DNA of 64,000 nucleotides from Bacteroidota bacterium (GTDB lineage: Bacteria > Bacteroidota > Bacteroidia > AKYH767-A > OLB10): NCBI GenBank assembly GCA_016714005.1, contig JADJOA010000007.1:62001-126000 (forward strand), read 5' to 3'. Below, piece by piece: positions 1 through 11,271 of the stretch. Both the position numbers and the translations under genes were made by a program. Under the pieces are notes generated by a model. The model did not search any database. It was not told the origin of the DNA and was given only the letters and a program-made list of their open reading frames with translations. How positions within the stretch are numbered: the first letter of the stretch is position 1; each line of letters opens with the position of its first letter.

Positions 1-754
1 ATGAAAACATAACGGTTAATGAAGCAGGAGTAAGCGGAAGCAAAACGTTTGAGTACCTGTTAATTCCCCGCCATGGTGGTGAGTATAATATTGACCCTGT
101 TAGATTTACTTTCTATGATTTAGAAAAGAAGCAATATGTAACGCTTGCATCGGGCAATTTTAATTTAAAGGTTGAAGGCAGCAAAGGAACAGATGAAGGT
201 GCTGCAGTTGCCGTTCAAAACAAATCGGATTTTAAATTGCTGGGAAAAGACATAAGATTTATTAAAACTTCGGTAACAGAAAGAAACTTTGCAGCAGATT
301 TTTATGGAAGCATTTTGTTTTATTTACTGCTTGTTATTCCATTTGTTTTTATCATACTGGTTGCTTTGTATAAAGAAGACGCGATGAATTGGAAGGAAAC
401 GTACAGTTATCACGCAGCCGCAATGCAACCAGGATGGCGCAGAAAAGATTGTCCGCAGCAAAAAAATTATTGGAGCAAAATAATAATGATGCTTTTTACG
501 AAGAAATTTACAAAGCACTCAATATTTATTGCACCGATAAACTAAGTATAGGATTTGCCGATTTGTCAAAAGAAAATTTAAAACAGAATTTGGTGGCAAA
601 AAATGTTTCGGAAAGTGCAGTAACAAAACTTATTGATACCATTGAAACCTGTGAGATGGCCAGGTTTGCCGCAAGCGCTATAAGTACTGCCCCACAAACT
701 ATTTATAGCGATGCCGTACAAATAATAACAAAAATAGAAGATGAGATTAAGTAA
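1..754 (+). CDS. batD: BatD-like protein, C-terminal part (5' end outside window, frameshifted)
   Basis: The reading frame is open from base 3 and runs through a beta-rich stretch (RHGGEYNIDPVRFTFYD) to one membrane segment (SILFYLLLVIPFVFIILVALY), then a short cytoplasmic helical tail. This is the layout of BatD, the membrane protein of Bacteroidetes bat (aerotolerance) operons thought to assemble with VWA proteins BatA/BatB. The frame changes near 385-390: the tail (residues reading RLSAAKKLLEQNNNDAFYEEI) continues in another frame to 754. The tail matches what follows the membrane helix in BatD, so a single indel is likely. It overlaps batE by 14 bases, which fits one operon. Confidence 0.75.
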
Positions 755-1493
755 GCTGTTTACATTTATGCTGTGGTTATGTACGTTGCAAAATTTGGCG
801 GCAGATAACCTTTTTGATACCGCCAATAAATTATACATGAGTCAGCAGTATGAGTCAGCAGCCAAAACTTATGCAGACATTATAAAATTAGGAAACTAAT
901 CTGCCGAAGTTTTTTACAACCTTGGCAACTCTTATTTCAAAACAGGAGATTTTACCAAAGCTATTTTAAACTATGAGCGCGCAAAAAAATTAAAACCATC
1001 TGACGAGGACATTTTATTTAACATAGCCATTGCCAATCAAAAAACAATTGATAAAATTGAACCAGCGCCTAAGGTGTTTTACCAACGTTGGTGGGATGGA
1101 TATGTAGCATCATCAACTGCTGGTACAAGGTCGCTGGTGGGTGTTGCTCTTATTTGGTTGGCTGCTTTTGTTGGGGCTATTTATATTTTTGCAAGAAGCT
1201 ATTCTTTAAAGAAGCTGACTTTTTTTGGCACATTCATTTTTCTTTTTGCAGGTTTGTTTTTTGTTGCAGTGGCATCAAACCAAAATAACTATTCTCAAAA
1301 CCACAAAGAAGCTATTATTATTCCCGACAATGTTTACGTTAAAAGCTCACCCGATGATAAAAGTACCAACCTTTTTATGTTGCATTCCGGTACTAAAATT
1401 GAGTTGAAAGACGAATTACAAGGATGGAAAAAAATTAAAATTCCAAACGGTAACGAGGGTTGGTTAAAAGATCAGAGTTTAGAAGTTATATAA
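741..1493 (+). CDS. batE: BatE-like TPR/SH3 membrane protein with an in-frame TAA
   Basis: About 250 residues. An N-terminal signal peptide (from ATG 741) is followed by TPR motifs (VFYNLGNSYFKTGDFTKAILNYERA), two membrane helices around residues 131-150 and 160-180, and a C-terminal bacterial SH3 domain (VYVKSSPDDKSTNLFMLHSG). This order is characteristic of BatE of Bacteroidetes. Codon 53 is TAA (897-899) in the middle of the first TPR (LGN-stop-SAEVFYNLGN), and the same frame continues cleanly on both sides, so one base substitution would restore it. It follows batD with overlapping ends. The Bat proteins are implicated in envelope stress, but their biochemistry is unsettled. Confidence 0.75.
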
Positions 1494-1582
1494 CATCGTT
1501 ATTTTTTTACTGCTATTCTTTAACATTTAGTTAAGCATTAAGCCCTTTATTTTTCCTTCTTTCGCAACAAACCAAAATCAAA

Positions 1583-4022
1583 ATGCAAACTAATTACTTG
1601 TTAAAAATTTTTATGGCAGTTATTTTTCTTACCGCCACTCAAAGGCTGCGTGCACAGAATGGTATTGCCGGAAAAATTACCGATACCAATAATGAACCTT
1701 TAACGGGTACCGCCATAGAATTACGTAATGCTTCAGATTCAGTTTTAAAAAAGGTAAGTGTTGCGGGTGTTGATGGTAGTTTTTCTTTTGAGAATCCTAA
1801 ACAAGGCAAATATTATTTAAAGGCTTCGCTTATTGGTTTTGCGCCTTATTTTTCTGATGTAATTAATTTTGATGGAACCGCTGTAGCCATTCCTGTAATT
1901 AAAATGTCTCCATCATCCACTACTTTAAAGCAGGCTGAAGTAACAGCGCTTAAGCCACTCATTGAGGTAAAGGCTGATAAAACTGTTTTCAATGTGGAGA
2001 ACAGCATTAACTCAACCGGGAGTAATGCTTATGAACTTTTGCAAAAGGCGCCCGGTGTGGTGGTTGATAATAACGATGCTATTTCATTAAAGGGCAGGGG
2101 AGGAGTGATGGTGCAAATTGACGGCAGACCTTCGCGAATGACTGAAACAGAATTAGCCGATTATTTAAAATCTGTTCAAAGTGTTGATGTTGAAGCTATA
2201 GAGCTAATATCAAATCCTTCTTCTAAATATGATGCCGAAGGCACTGCGGGCATTATTAATATTAAGCTAAAGAAGAATAAAAATTTTGGAACAAACGGAA
2301 ACATTACTGTGGGTTATGCGGTGGGTACTTACTCAAAATATAATTCTTCTATATCATTAAACAACCGTTCAAAAAAATTAAACAGCTACGGAAGTTACAG
2401 CAACAATTTTGGCGACTCTAAAAATGAGTTTTATTTATATCGCGAACAGAATCCTTACATTTATAATCAGTCCTCTATTACAAAACGCAGTTTTTTTAAT
2501 CATAATTATAAAGCGGGCGCTGATTACACCATTAATAAAAAAAATAATGTGGGACTGATGATAAACGGTAACCATAGCGAGAGCGATGGTAAAGGGCTAA
2601 ACCGCAATTACATCTCAAACTTTTTTACCGGTGTTACCGACAGTATTCTAAAATCTGACCAAACGTTTGATAACGTAAGTGATAATGTAAATTTAAATTT
2701 GAACCACCAGTTTAAAGATACGCTTGGGCACGAACTGGCAACAGATGCTGATTTAGGTTTTTACCATAGTAAGCGTGAGAATTATATTCCTAATATTTAT
2801 ACCACTCCGGTAACAGAGCAGCCTTTGTCACAAACTTTTTTTAACTCCTTTGCCGAAACTACTATTGGTATTTTTTCTTTGAAATCAGATTACTCTCAAA
2901 ATTTCCTGAAAGGAAAATTAGGATTGGGGTATAAGGTTGCAGTAGTAAAAACCGATAATGTTTTTGATTTTTACAACATTATTGATAACAACGAAGTGCT
3001 GGATAACACACGCAGCAATAGTTTTGAATACACTGAGAACATTAATGCATTTTATGCCAATTATCAACGCACGATAAAGAAGTTTGATTTGCAGGCAGGG
3101 GGTGCGTATGGAAAACACCAATTCAGAAGGTGATTTAAAAACGGCAACTGCCAATGCTGACGATAAAAATGTGAAACGCTCTTACACCGATTTTTTTCCC
3201 AGCGCGGGCATAACGTATAATTTGCACAAAAATCATTCGCTGGCATTAATTTACAGCAGCCGTATAGACAGGCCTAATTACCAGGATTTAAATCCGTTTG
3301 AGTATAAGCTGGATGAGTTGAGTTTCAGGAAGGGTAATCCATTTTTAAATCCGCAGTATTCTAATAAAGTTGAAGTATCGCATACGTATAAATATACCGT
3401 TACTACCAGTGTATCGTGGAGCCAAACAAACGATTTTTTTGCGCAGATAGCTGATACTTTGCCTGGTGGCAAGGGTTATTTACAGCCGCGTAACTTGGCT
3501 ACCGAAAATGTTATGGGTGCAAACTTTAGTGCGTCATTGCAGCCAACTAAATGGTATAGTGTATATGCTAACTTAGGTGTAATTAACCAGGCTTACGATG
3601 CCGATTTTGGCGAGGGCAAAACCATAAACACCAGCATTACTTCTTTTAATACTTATATGCAGCACACTTTTAAGCTGCCTTATAATTTTACTTTTGAAGT
3701 AAGTGGATGGTTTAATACAGGAGGTGTATGGGGCGGTTCGTACAAAACAGAAGAGCAGGGTTCGCTTGATTTGGGTTTACAAAAGAAGTTGTTCAAAGAT
3801 CAGGCTACGCTTAAGTTATCGTTTACCGATGTACTTAAAACGGCTCCCTGGAAAAGCATAAATACGTATGCCGGTATAGTTAGCCGGGCTAACGGCAATT
3901 GGGAAAGTCAGCAATTCAGGGCATCACTCTCCTGGAAGTTTGGTAATAAGCAGGTAAAGAATGTTAGGCAGCGTACAGGTGGCAGTGAGCAGGAGTTGAA
4001 GCGGATTGGAGGTGGGGAGTAA
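1583..4022 (+). CDS. TonB-dependent receptor-like outer membrane beta-barrel protein (frameshifted)
   Basis: About 810 residues. Signal peptide, then a carboxypeptidase-regulatory-like beta-sandwich (residues ~27-115, GKITDTNNEPLTGTAIELRN), a plug-like region (LLQKAPGVVVDNNDAISLKG) with the typical IELISNPSSKYDAEGTAGI segment, then a long beta-barrel (OMP_b-brl_3 type) ending in an aromatic-rich SLSWKFGNKQ. Such proteins are outer-membrane receptors or transporters of unknown ligand. The frame breaks at a run of five G (3098-3102). Removing one G restores FDLQAG-VRMENTNSEGD, so this is probably one intact gene. No SusD partner lies beside it, so a polysaccharide-utilisation role is not supported. 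Confidence 0.85.
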
Positions 4023-4223
4023 TTTTTTTTGTTTAAAGCATACGTTTTACAATTAGGCTTAATACTATTGCTAAATAGTTTTTGATTTAGCCGTTAACCA
4101 ACACTTTTACCTCTTTAGCGTTTTGATTTTTTATTAATTCCGAAAATTTCCTGAACTCAAAACCGCAAGCTGTTTTCAGGTAGATTTTAAAACTCATTTA
4201 GTCTTACCTAAAAGTTTCATGCC

Positions 4224-5810
4224 ATGAAATTAGCTTTATGTCTATTTAGTTTGTTGCTGTCTATAGCAACATCATCTGCTCAAACAAATTGCAGCAATCC
4301 AAAGGTAATTAACCTGTGCCCTGCCGTGCATTTAATTGGCGAAACCAATGCCGGGATGATTGATGATGTTACAATGCCGTGTAATTTGCCTGGCGAAGAT
4401 GTTCTCTATCAAATTAATGCACCTAACGGGGCTGGGCATATATACGTTTCAATACTCAATGCAACCGGTGATTTGGAATGCACCCTTGAACAAGGCAGTT
4501 GTGGTAGCGGTAATTGTAGCGCACAATTTTTAGTTGCAGGTAGCAGCAACATTAATTTTACTGTAGCAAATGCAACTCAATATTTTTTGTGGATTAATGC
4601 AGCAACATCAATTACCTACGATATTTCTATTGGTGGTGATACCGGCACTGCCATAATAAATGTTCCAAACACAAAAGGCAATTTACAATTAGATAGTAGT
4701 GTCTGTGCAGTGCCGGTATTCAATCCGTCTAAACCTTTTTTTCAGGTAGCATATAATGGTGTGTACAAAACTTTGCCTATGACCTTAAGCCCTTTGTTTG
4801 TGGCAGGCACCCTATGCGTAACTACATATTTTAAAAACACAACAGGTGTAGAAGGTATTAAGCAGTTTGAATTTGATTTTAATCCCGCAGGGTTTGCAAG
4901 TGTTACGCCTCTGCCCGCTACTTTCCCCGGTTTTTACAATGCGGGTAACTGGCAGGCAACACAAAACGGTACTAAGTGGAAATTTGTTTTTGCTGATGCA
5001 GCTAATGTTGGCAGAGGAGATTTTACCGGTTTACCCAATACATGCTTGCGTTATGTTTTTTGTTTTACTGTAACTCCTCTTTCAAATTTACCTTCTCAAA
5101 CTAATGTTAATGTAACAGCTACATCTGATGGTTTTGGCTCGCAATATAATGCAGCCGTAAACATGGGTTGCTGCCCTGTAGGTTTTTTAAATTGCTTGAA
5201 CAACTCTGGTGCTGGCGGTCCTGTGGCAGGTGCAGCCTCTGCATTTGGCTTTGGTTTTGATGATCCGGGTGGCGCTTTACCCATTGTGCTTACTTACTTT
5301 GATGCTGAAGTTGTAAGCAATAAAGTTTTAATTAAATGGGTTGTCAATTCTCAAACTAACAACGATTATTTTACTATTGAAAAATCAAAAGATAATAGAG
5401 AATGGAGGCAGTTGGAAATTATTGATGGTGCAGGCACTGTAAATGTCCCAATAACATATCAGATTAAGGATAATAACCCGTTTAATAATGTATCTTATTA
5501 TCGTTTAAAACAAACCGACTTTAATGGCGATTTTGCTTACTCTCCATCAGTTAAAATTTTTATTGGAGAGGAAGACAGGTGGGTGGTTTATCCTAACCCT
5601 GCAAGTGAATATCTGTATGTATTAGCTAACGACTATTCTTCCACTTATCATTTCTATAATGTATCGGGCACTGAGGTGCAACTAAAGCAAACTGTTACAG
5701 GTAATGTTGTAAAGTTTGATTTGGCGGATTTAAGGAGTGGGTTTTATTTTATTGAGAGGAGATATAAGGGCGAGGGAGTTAGCAGAACGAAGGTGATTGT
5801 GAGGAGGTGA
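4224..5810 (+). CDS. Secreted protein with T9SS type A sorting domain
   Basis: 528 residues in one clean frame. It has a signal peptide (MKLALCLFSLLLSIATSSAQ) and a Cys-rich N-terminal domain with CSNPKVINLCPAVHLIGE. The middle part has a cohesin-like look. Then comes the segment ALPIVLTYFDAEVVSNKVLI that in Bacteroidetes commonly precedes the C-terminal domain. The last ~75 residues (WVVYPNPASEYLYV ... FYFIERRYKGEG ... KVIVRR) form the type A sorting domain recognised by the T9SS for outer-membrane translocation and surface attachment. The function of the body is unknown. It stands alone between two other envelope genes. Confidence 0.85.
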   Translation: MKLALCLFSLLLSIATSSAQTNCSNPKVINLCPAVHLIGETNAGMIDDVTMPCNLPGEDVLYQINAPNGAGHIYVSILNATGDLECTLEQGSCGSGNCSAQFLVAGSSNINFTVANATQYFLWINAATSITYDISIGGDTGTAIINVPNTKGNLQLDSSVCAVPVFNPSKPFFQVAYNGVYKTLPMTLSPLFVAGTLCVTTYFKNTTGVEGIKQFEFDFNPAGFASVTPLPATFPGFYNAGNWQATQNGTKWKFVFADAANVGRGDFTGLPNTCLRYVFCFTVTPLSNLPSQTNVNVTATSDGFGSQYNAAVNMGCCPVGFLNCLNNSGAGGPVAGAASAFGFGFDDPGGALPIVLTYFDAEVVSNKVLIKWVVNSQTNNDYFTIEKSKDNREWRQLEIIDGAGTVNVPITYQIKDNNPFNNVSYYRLKQTDFNGDFAYSPSVKIFIGEEDRWVVYPNPASEYLYVLANDYSSTYHFYNVSGTEVQLKQTVTGNVVKFDLADLRSGFYFIERRYKGEGVSRTKVIVRR

Positions 5811-5913
5811 GCAGAATAGGGGATATGCAAAACTACCTCCCCTTCACAACTTTCCCTCGCCCCCCTTGCGCAACATTTCCGTTCTCACTATACTTGTATT
5901 CCTTTAAAAATAC

Positions 5914-7869
5914 ATGCGCAAAAGAGTTATAGTAAGTATTGTTGCCGTTTTTGTAGTGGGTATGGCTATGCTGTCATCATCCAAAAAAGAAAAACAACCT
6001 TTTCATACCAAAGAAGAGTTAGAAAAATTTACACGCTTTAGCAGTTACCACAGCCTGCCGCCCATTGATTCGGCCGAATATTTTTTAACTCCATACAACT
6101 GCCGCGGCTGCCATGGCTTCGATACACTGGGGCAGGCAAACATTGATGCCAATGGCATGGACATAAATTTATATGACGACTGGGAAACCAGCATGATGGG
6201 CTTAGCTGGAGTTGACCCATTGTGGCGTGCCAAGGTTAGCCACGAAGTTTCCGTTAACCCAGGGCACAGTGCTCAACTGCAAAACCTCTGCACATCATGC
6301 CATGCACCTATGGGGCATTACACATCCAAATACAAAGGACACCCTTATTACACGCTTGATAGTTTGGCTACCGACTCCTTGGGGCTTGCTGGTGTGGGTT
6401 GCATGAGCTGCCATAGCATTGGTAACGATACCACCCTCGGACAACTCTTTACAGGGCAAATTCCTTACGATACCAACGATGTAGCTTACGGTCCTTTTAT
6501 ACTACCCATGCAGGGACCCATGCAACTCTACGTGGGCCTCACACCTTTGTACAGCGATCATATTTCCGAAAGCAAAACCTGTTCACCATGCCATACCTTA
6601 ATCTCTAATGCTGTCGATTTAAGTGGCAACCCAACGGGAACCACATTCGTAGAGCAGGCTACCTACCACGAGTGGCTTAACTCCGTTTACCCTGCGCAGC
6701 CCACCACCTGCCAAACCTGCCACATGCCCGAACTGGAAGATGCCATACAAATTGCAAACGGCTACACAGCCTTGCCCTACCGCAGCCCGTTTAACACACA
6801 TGTCTTTGCAGGTGCCAACTCCTTTATGGTTAACCTTATTAAAAACAACAAAGCTGCTTTGGGCGTTACCGCATCCGATGCCAATTTCGATTCCACACTT
6901 GTTTCCATCAACAAACTGCTTACCGAGCAAACGCTAAACGTTAGCGTAACCAACACAAACATTACCAACGACACTGCTTACTTTCAAATGACCCTCACCA
7001 ACAAAGCGGGGCATAAATTCCCAAGCGGATACCCTGCCCGCAGAGCTTTTGTACAGTTTGTAGTTACCAAAACAAATGGCGATACCCTCTTTGCCACCGG
7101 TTTGTTTGATGCATCGGGCAACATACGCAACTACACACAACCATACCAGCAGCACTACAATGTTATAACCGATACCACACAAGTGCAGGCCTATGAACTG
7201 GTAATGGGCGATGTTAATGGCGATAAAACCACCGTGCTCGAGCGCGCTAATATCACACTTAAAGACAATCGCCTGCTCCCTGCCGGTTTTACCACCACAC
7301 ACTATACCTACGATACCGTAAAAGTTGTTGGCCATGCCTTTACCGACTCCAACTTCAACAAAGATGCCGCTGGAGTAGAAGGTACCGGCAAAGATATCAT
7401 CAACTTTAATGTTGCCACACTTGGGTATAACGGTACCGTTAACGTTACGGCAGCCGTTTACTACCAAAGCGTCCCCCCGTCATGGCTTACCGAAATGGCT
7501 GCCTTCAACACACAACCCATTACCGATTTCATGGCCATGTACAATGCTGCCGACAAAACCCCCGTCCTCATAGCAAAAGATACACTGCAAAACCTCCTTA
7601 TCAATACATCCATACAAAATGCAAATGTCGCTGCACTCATTGGCATTTACCCTAACCCCACCTCCAAAGGCATTATCAAAATTACAACCAGGGCATAACC
7701 ATCAACCAGCTAAAAATTTATACCACCAAAGGCAAACTGTGCAGCACCCTGCAAACCAAACCCGGCTACACTATTAACCGAGGCAGTGTTACCCAAACAA
7801 AGCGGCATATACCTCCTCCAAATAGAAACCAACAAAGGCACCTTAATCAAAAAAGTAGTTAGGCTGTAA
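5914..7869 (+). CDS. Five-heme cytochrome c family protein with T9SS tail (3' end frameshifted)
   Basis: N-terminal membrane/signal segment (VIVSIVAVFVVGMAML), then five CxxCH heme-binding motifs near residues 63, 126, 163, 223 and 266 (CRGCH, CTSCH, CMSCH, CSPCH, CQTCH). Further His residues around them could be distal ligands. A beta-rich C-terminal half follows, ending in a T9SS sorting domain: IGIYPNPTSKGIIKI in the main frame, then QLKIYTTKGKLC and QSGIYLLQIETNKGTLIKKV in two other frames, with stop at 7867-7869. At least two indels lie between 7690 and 7800. It is related by layout to cytochrome c-554-like multiheme proteins. Export by T9SS implies a surface-exposed electron carrier or reductase; the substrate is unknown. 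Confidence 0.8.
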
Positions 7870-8046
7870 CCGCATCATATCAATAGCAAGTATATTTTGG
7901 AAGCGCGTCAGCATATTCACTAATCACCTTCAGTCCCGCTGTCGCCCCGGTGCATGGCACCGCCTTCTCACAGCCTTGCAGGTCTCCATCGGGCTTAGGG
8001 TCTGTTACGGCAGTGTCCTATTTCAATCATTCTAAAAACACATCCT

Positions 8047-8424
8047 GCCAAACCCCTATCAATTATGGGCAAAGTTCAGGCTGTTCATATCATACTCCAT
8101 CCTGTTCCTGCCAAACTTCATCTTGTTTCGGGCAATGTCAATTCTAATGCGGGCAAGGTTCACGCCACTTCGGGCAAGGTTTACGGCAATCCGGGCAAGG
8201 TAAATTCTATTGCGGGCAAGGTTCACGCCACCTCGGGTGAGGTAAATTCTATTGTGGGGAGTGTAAATTCTATTACGGGGAAGGTAAATTCTATTGCGGG
8301 GAAGGTAAATTCTATTGCGGGGAAGGTTCACGCATTTGCGGGCAAACATTTTCATCGCCCGGCTTAACCTTTTTGTATGTCGGGCTTACCGTATTCGTTT
8401 CCGGCAAACCCCAATCATACATTA
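8047..8424. repeat. 21-bp tandem direct repeat array (about 18 units)
   Basis: Units start every 21 bases at 8047, 8068, 8089, 8110, 8131 and so on to 8341, then with one-base slips to ~8404. The best units (8194-8340) contain GTAAATTCTATTGCGGGG followed by AAG. A variant class reads GTTCACGCCACTTCGGGC. Outer units are more diverged, so the array fades at both ends. There are no unique spacers, so it is not CRISPR. Because 21 is a multiple of three, both strands are open as short ORFs with a seven-residue period; no ribosome binding site or homology supports translation. Twenty-one bases is two helical turns, as in iteron-type protein-binding arrays (inference). Confidence 0.85.
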
Positions 8425-8493
8425 ATTCATCTCCAATAATATTTACATAAAACCCTAAAACATTTTAACAACCACCTCGTAAAAAACCACATT

Positions 8494-8970
8494 ATGCCCA
8501 AAATCAAAAAATCAGATATATACTATTATAGGAAAGAACGTATTATTGAACTATACCAAAGCGGGCTTAACATATCACAAATAATGGAACAGTTCCCCGA
8601 CATTACCTACGGAAAAATTTCTGATTTTTTAAAAGAAAGCAACCTGCTTCCCTCAACAAAAAGCCTTAAATAAGCACTTAACCGCCCATTAATACTCGAA
8701 ATGTTCAAAAGCGGAAAAACAATAAACCAAATTTGCTACGAACTAAACGTAAAAGCTACAATCGTTTCCGCCATACTTAAAGAACAAAACCTAATTAAAA
8801 ATAAATACTACTATGCTGGCAAAACTTTCCATGACATAAATGAATACCTAATAATCAAAAAACAAACAGGCATAAACATCCGCTCCGATTTTGAAAAAGG
8901 CTTTACCCACACCCAACTCATGCAAAAGTATAACGTAAGCATGCGTGCCATTAAGGTGTTTTTAAAGTAA
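8494..8970 (+). CDS. Small protein with three helix-turn-helix modules, in-frame TAA
   Basis: Read through TAA at 8671-8673, the locus gives ~158 residues with three similar homeodomain-like HTH units: IIELYQSGLNISQIMEQF, LEMFKSGKTINQICYELN and DFEKGFTHTQLMQKYNVS, each followed by a recognition-helix-like segment ending in KISDFLKE, IVSAILKE or AIKVFLK. The same frame continues without gap across the TAA (LK-stop-ALNRPLILEM), which falls just before the second module. This could be a substitution error, or two small proteins (59 and 89 residues). I do not recognise a family. It sits 70 bases after the 21-bp array, which suggests, without proof, that it binds those repeats. Confidence 0.5.
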
Positions 8971-9053
8971 AAAGTAAGTCTTAAAAGAGCGAATGGAATC
9001 AAAAAAAAATGCTCTGCCAATATAAGTCGCTTAAGAATATAGATAATAAGGCT

Positions 9054-10542
9054 CTACGCAATCTTCTCCTGTTCATTATTAATAAACTCTTTTTTTGCCT
9101 CGTCCTTTGCCTCTTTGTATAATTGATTAAACTCACTTTCATTTAATTGAATTGTAGGTGGGGTTTTATAATTGCCGTAAATTTTTGCGACAATCAAGAC
9201 CATAATTAAATAATAGTAGAGGCTAAATAATCTTATATGTGTATCAAAATTAGTTTCTACTATTAAAGGTGTTAAAAAAATAACTACCGTTGGAAAAAAA
9301 TGTAATATCGCATCTACCAATAATACCAATATGTAGCTTAAGAGATTTTTCTTTTCAACAAAATTAGCCCTGATTTTTTTTAGTTGAATTGTAGAAGCCT
9401 TTAAGCCTAAATTTATACTGTCGTAGTAAAACGCAAGTAAAAAGGCAAAAAAGAAAACTAAGAACAATAAAGAGTAAAGCAAGATGTTGAAAGCATTTTG
9501 GCCGGTGACTAAAGTGTAATAGCTTGAAAGTATTAGCAAAGCCCCGCTTGAAGGACCACGATAAGAATTGTGAATATCTATGCCAAAGCTATCAAAGCTT
9601 CCAATAAAAATGTTTTTTTTGTTAGAAACGGATAGTAACTCATGTATTTGTTCAGGGTCGCTAATTAAAAAATCGAGCTCTACTCTTGCAACATGAGGGG
9701 CACTTATACTATCGGTGGTTTTTAAACTTTGATAATCATTAAATGAAATTATTTTGTTTGGAATAAAATCAGCTTTGTAGAAGCCCTTGGAACTAAGGTT
9801 AGAGTTTTTATAAGTGGAATATTTGTAAAACTTTGTGGGTAGAAATCTATCGAGAAAAAAAATCTGTTGTATCAAAATATACAGAATCTATAAGCTTAAG
9901 CATTTTATATGGCATAGTGTATCTGCCTTTTATTATCATTTTTTCGTGCATAAATGTTCCGGATACAGTGTCATAACGGGTGGAAGCAAGCCCTTCTTCG
10001 TCTCGATATGATAGGGACTCATTTGCGCAGCCATCTACTTTTATGGGATACTGCCGAATAATACGCTTTTTACTTTCTAGTGACCTGAGTTTCTCTCCAA
10101 GCAGAGAATCGACCGAATTGGCTTTTTTATTAAGCGTGTCAATGAATGAATAATAGTCAAAAATTGAGAGGTCAATTATTAGCTTATTATATAGGTGCCC
10201 ATTTTTATCGAGCAAGTCTAATAAATCTAATATTTTCTTTCTGTCTCCAATGGTTACAATTGAGTCTGGTGATACATCATTTGGATTTCTAAATCGGGTA
10301 GTTTGATATTTTGACCCTTTAACAAAATTGCTTTTTGAGAGATTTACCAGTAGAAAGTTTTTACTTATAAAGGCAAGGCACTCAGCGTCTCTTTTTGAAT
10401 TTTTGCTGTTTAATCCTGTTTTAAGTTGAGAAATTTCTGTACCGGATAGCTCGTTTTGATAATCGGAAAATACAGAAGCTATTGTAAATACAAGAGCCAA
10501 TAAAAGAGATAAAAATATCCTTCCTTTAAAGATTTTTAGCAT
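9054..10542 (-). CDS. CHASE2-like membrane sensor protein (frameshifted)
   Basis: Two frames join as SVYFDTTDFF + LDRFLPTKFYKY near 9860, giving ~495 residues. Topology: one N-terminal membrane helix (IFLSLLLALVFTIASVF), a ~310-residue extracytoplasmic region, then three membrane helices (ILLYSLLFLVFFFAFLLAFY; LVDAILHFFPTVVIFLTPLI; LYYYLIMVLIVAKIYG) and a short charged tail. One TM, a large sensor domain and three TMs is the CHASE2 arrangement. The segments KLIIDLSIFDYYSF and YRGPSSGALLILSSYYTL resemble CHASE2 motifs. There is no kinase or cyclase output domain, so the signal must pass to a partner. It is last in a three-gene minus-strand operon. The CHASE2 call is by topology and motif look only. 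Confidence 0.45.
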
Positions 10543-10597
10543 AGTAGGAACAAAAAAGCAAATAGAATAAATATTTAGTTATGTGTATGTGAAAAAA

Positions 10598-11262
10598 TTA
10601 ATTCTTACCAGTATTAAAACCCAACAGAGAACTGGCAGATTTTTTTGTTAAATCTTTTATGTCAAGAAACTGATACAAAAGATTCCTTTTATCAGAATCT
10701 TTTAAGGCATCCCAATTAACCTTCCTTGCTATGTAATACAACCTTGCCATTTGTATTATCTCAGCTCTTTCTTGATCACTTATTAAGAAAATACGAAGAA
10801 TTTTTGATGGTTCTCAATATTTTTAATGTCATAATTCAACAAAGAGTCTAAATAGCCCGAAGTTGTATCTATTTTGCTAATTTCTTTATCCACACTAATT
10901 CCATAAGAAATTTCACGAATACCTTTTTTTAGCTCTTTTTTCGTTTTAGAGTATAAGTGTAAGTATTCACTTACACGGCTTAACTCATTTTGTACAATCA
11001 TATCTTCTTTATCAAAGTAGTCAGCGTTGTTTGAATAATTTATGCCCTTTATAATTTTCATCAGTTCGTTTCTTGTAGCAGTCTCTTTAATAACGTTCTT
11101 AGTTGAAGTTTTCATTTGCTTGTAATCATATTTTAAGTCATTACTGCAATGAATAATTGAAAAAGAATTATTCTCATATATTGGTTTTGGAGAATCATAG
11201 TTGCGTTCCCATACAATATCTTCCCCTTCTTCAATTTTTACGCCATTTCTTTTTATTCCCAA
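10598..11262 (-). CDS. Unrecognised hypothetical protein (frameshifted near 10795)
   Basis: The main frame encodes ~158 residues (MGIKRNGVKIEEGEDIVWER...). It breaks at a five-base A/T run near 10796-10800; adding one base continues the protein as RIFLISDQERAEIIQMAR ... LTKKSASSLLGFNTG to a stop at 10598-10600, giving ~221 residues. It is soluble, charged and helical in its second half, with no signal peptide or recognised motif. Its start lies nine bases after the stop of the upstream gene (11272), and the next gene starts 55 bases downstream, so all three are probably co-transcribed. Function unknown. Confidence 0.55.
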
Positions 11263-11271
11263 GGTATTTCT

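Noticed and set aside
6619..7646. Minus-strand ORFs of up to 177 codons inside the cytochrome gene
   Set aside because: The plus strand encodes five CxxCH motifs and a sorting domain. The antisense frames have Cys/Gly/Val-rich composition typical of shadows.
8065..8367. ORFs of ~100 codons on both strands across the 21-bp array (GKVNSIA-type heptads)
   Set aside because: Open frames on both strands are a by-product of a repeat unit divisible by three. There is no ribosome binding site, signal peptide or protein-like composition, and the flanking units are degenerate at the DNA level.
8047..8424. CRISPR array
   Set aside because: Units are contiguous with no unique spacers and the unit is only 21 bases; no cas genes in the window. 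The same applies to 48796-48994.
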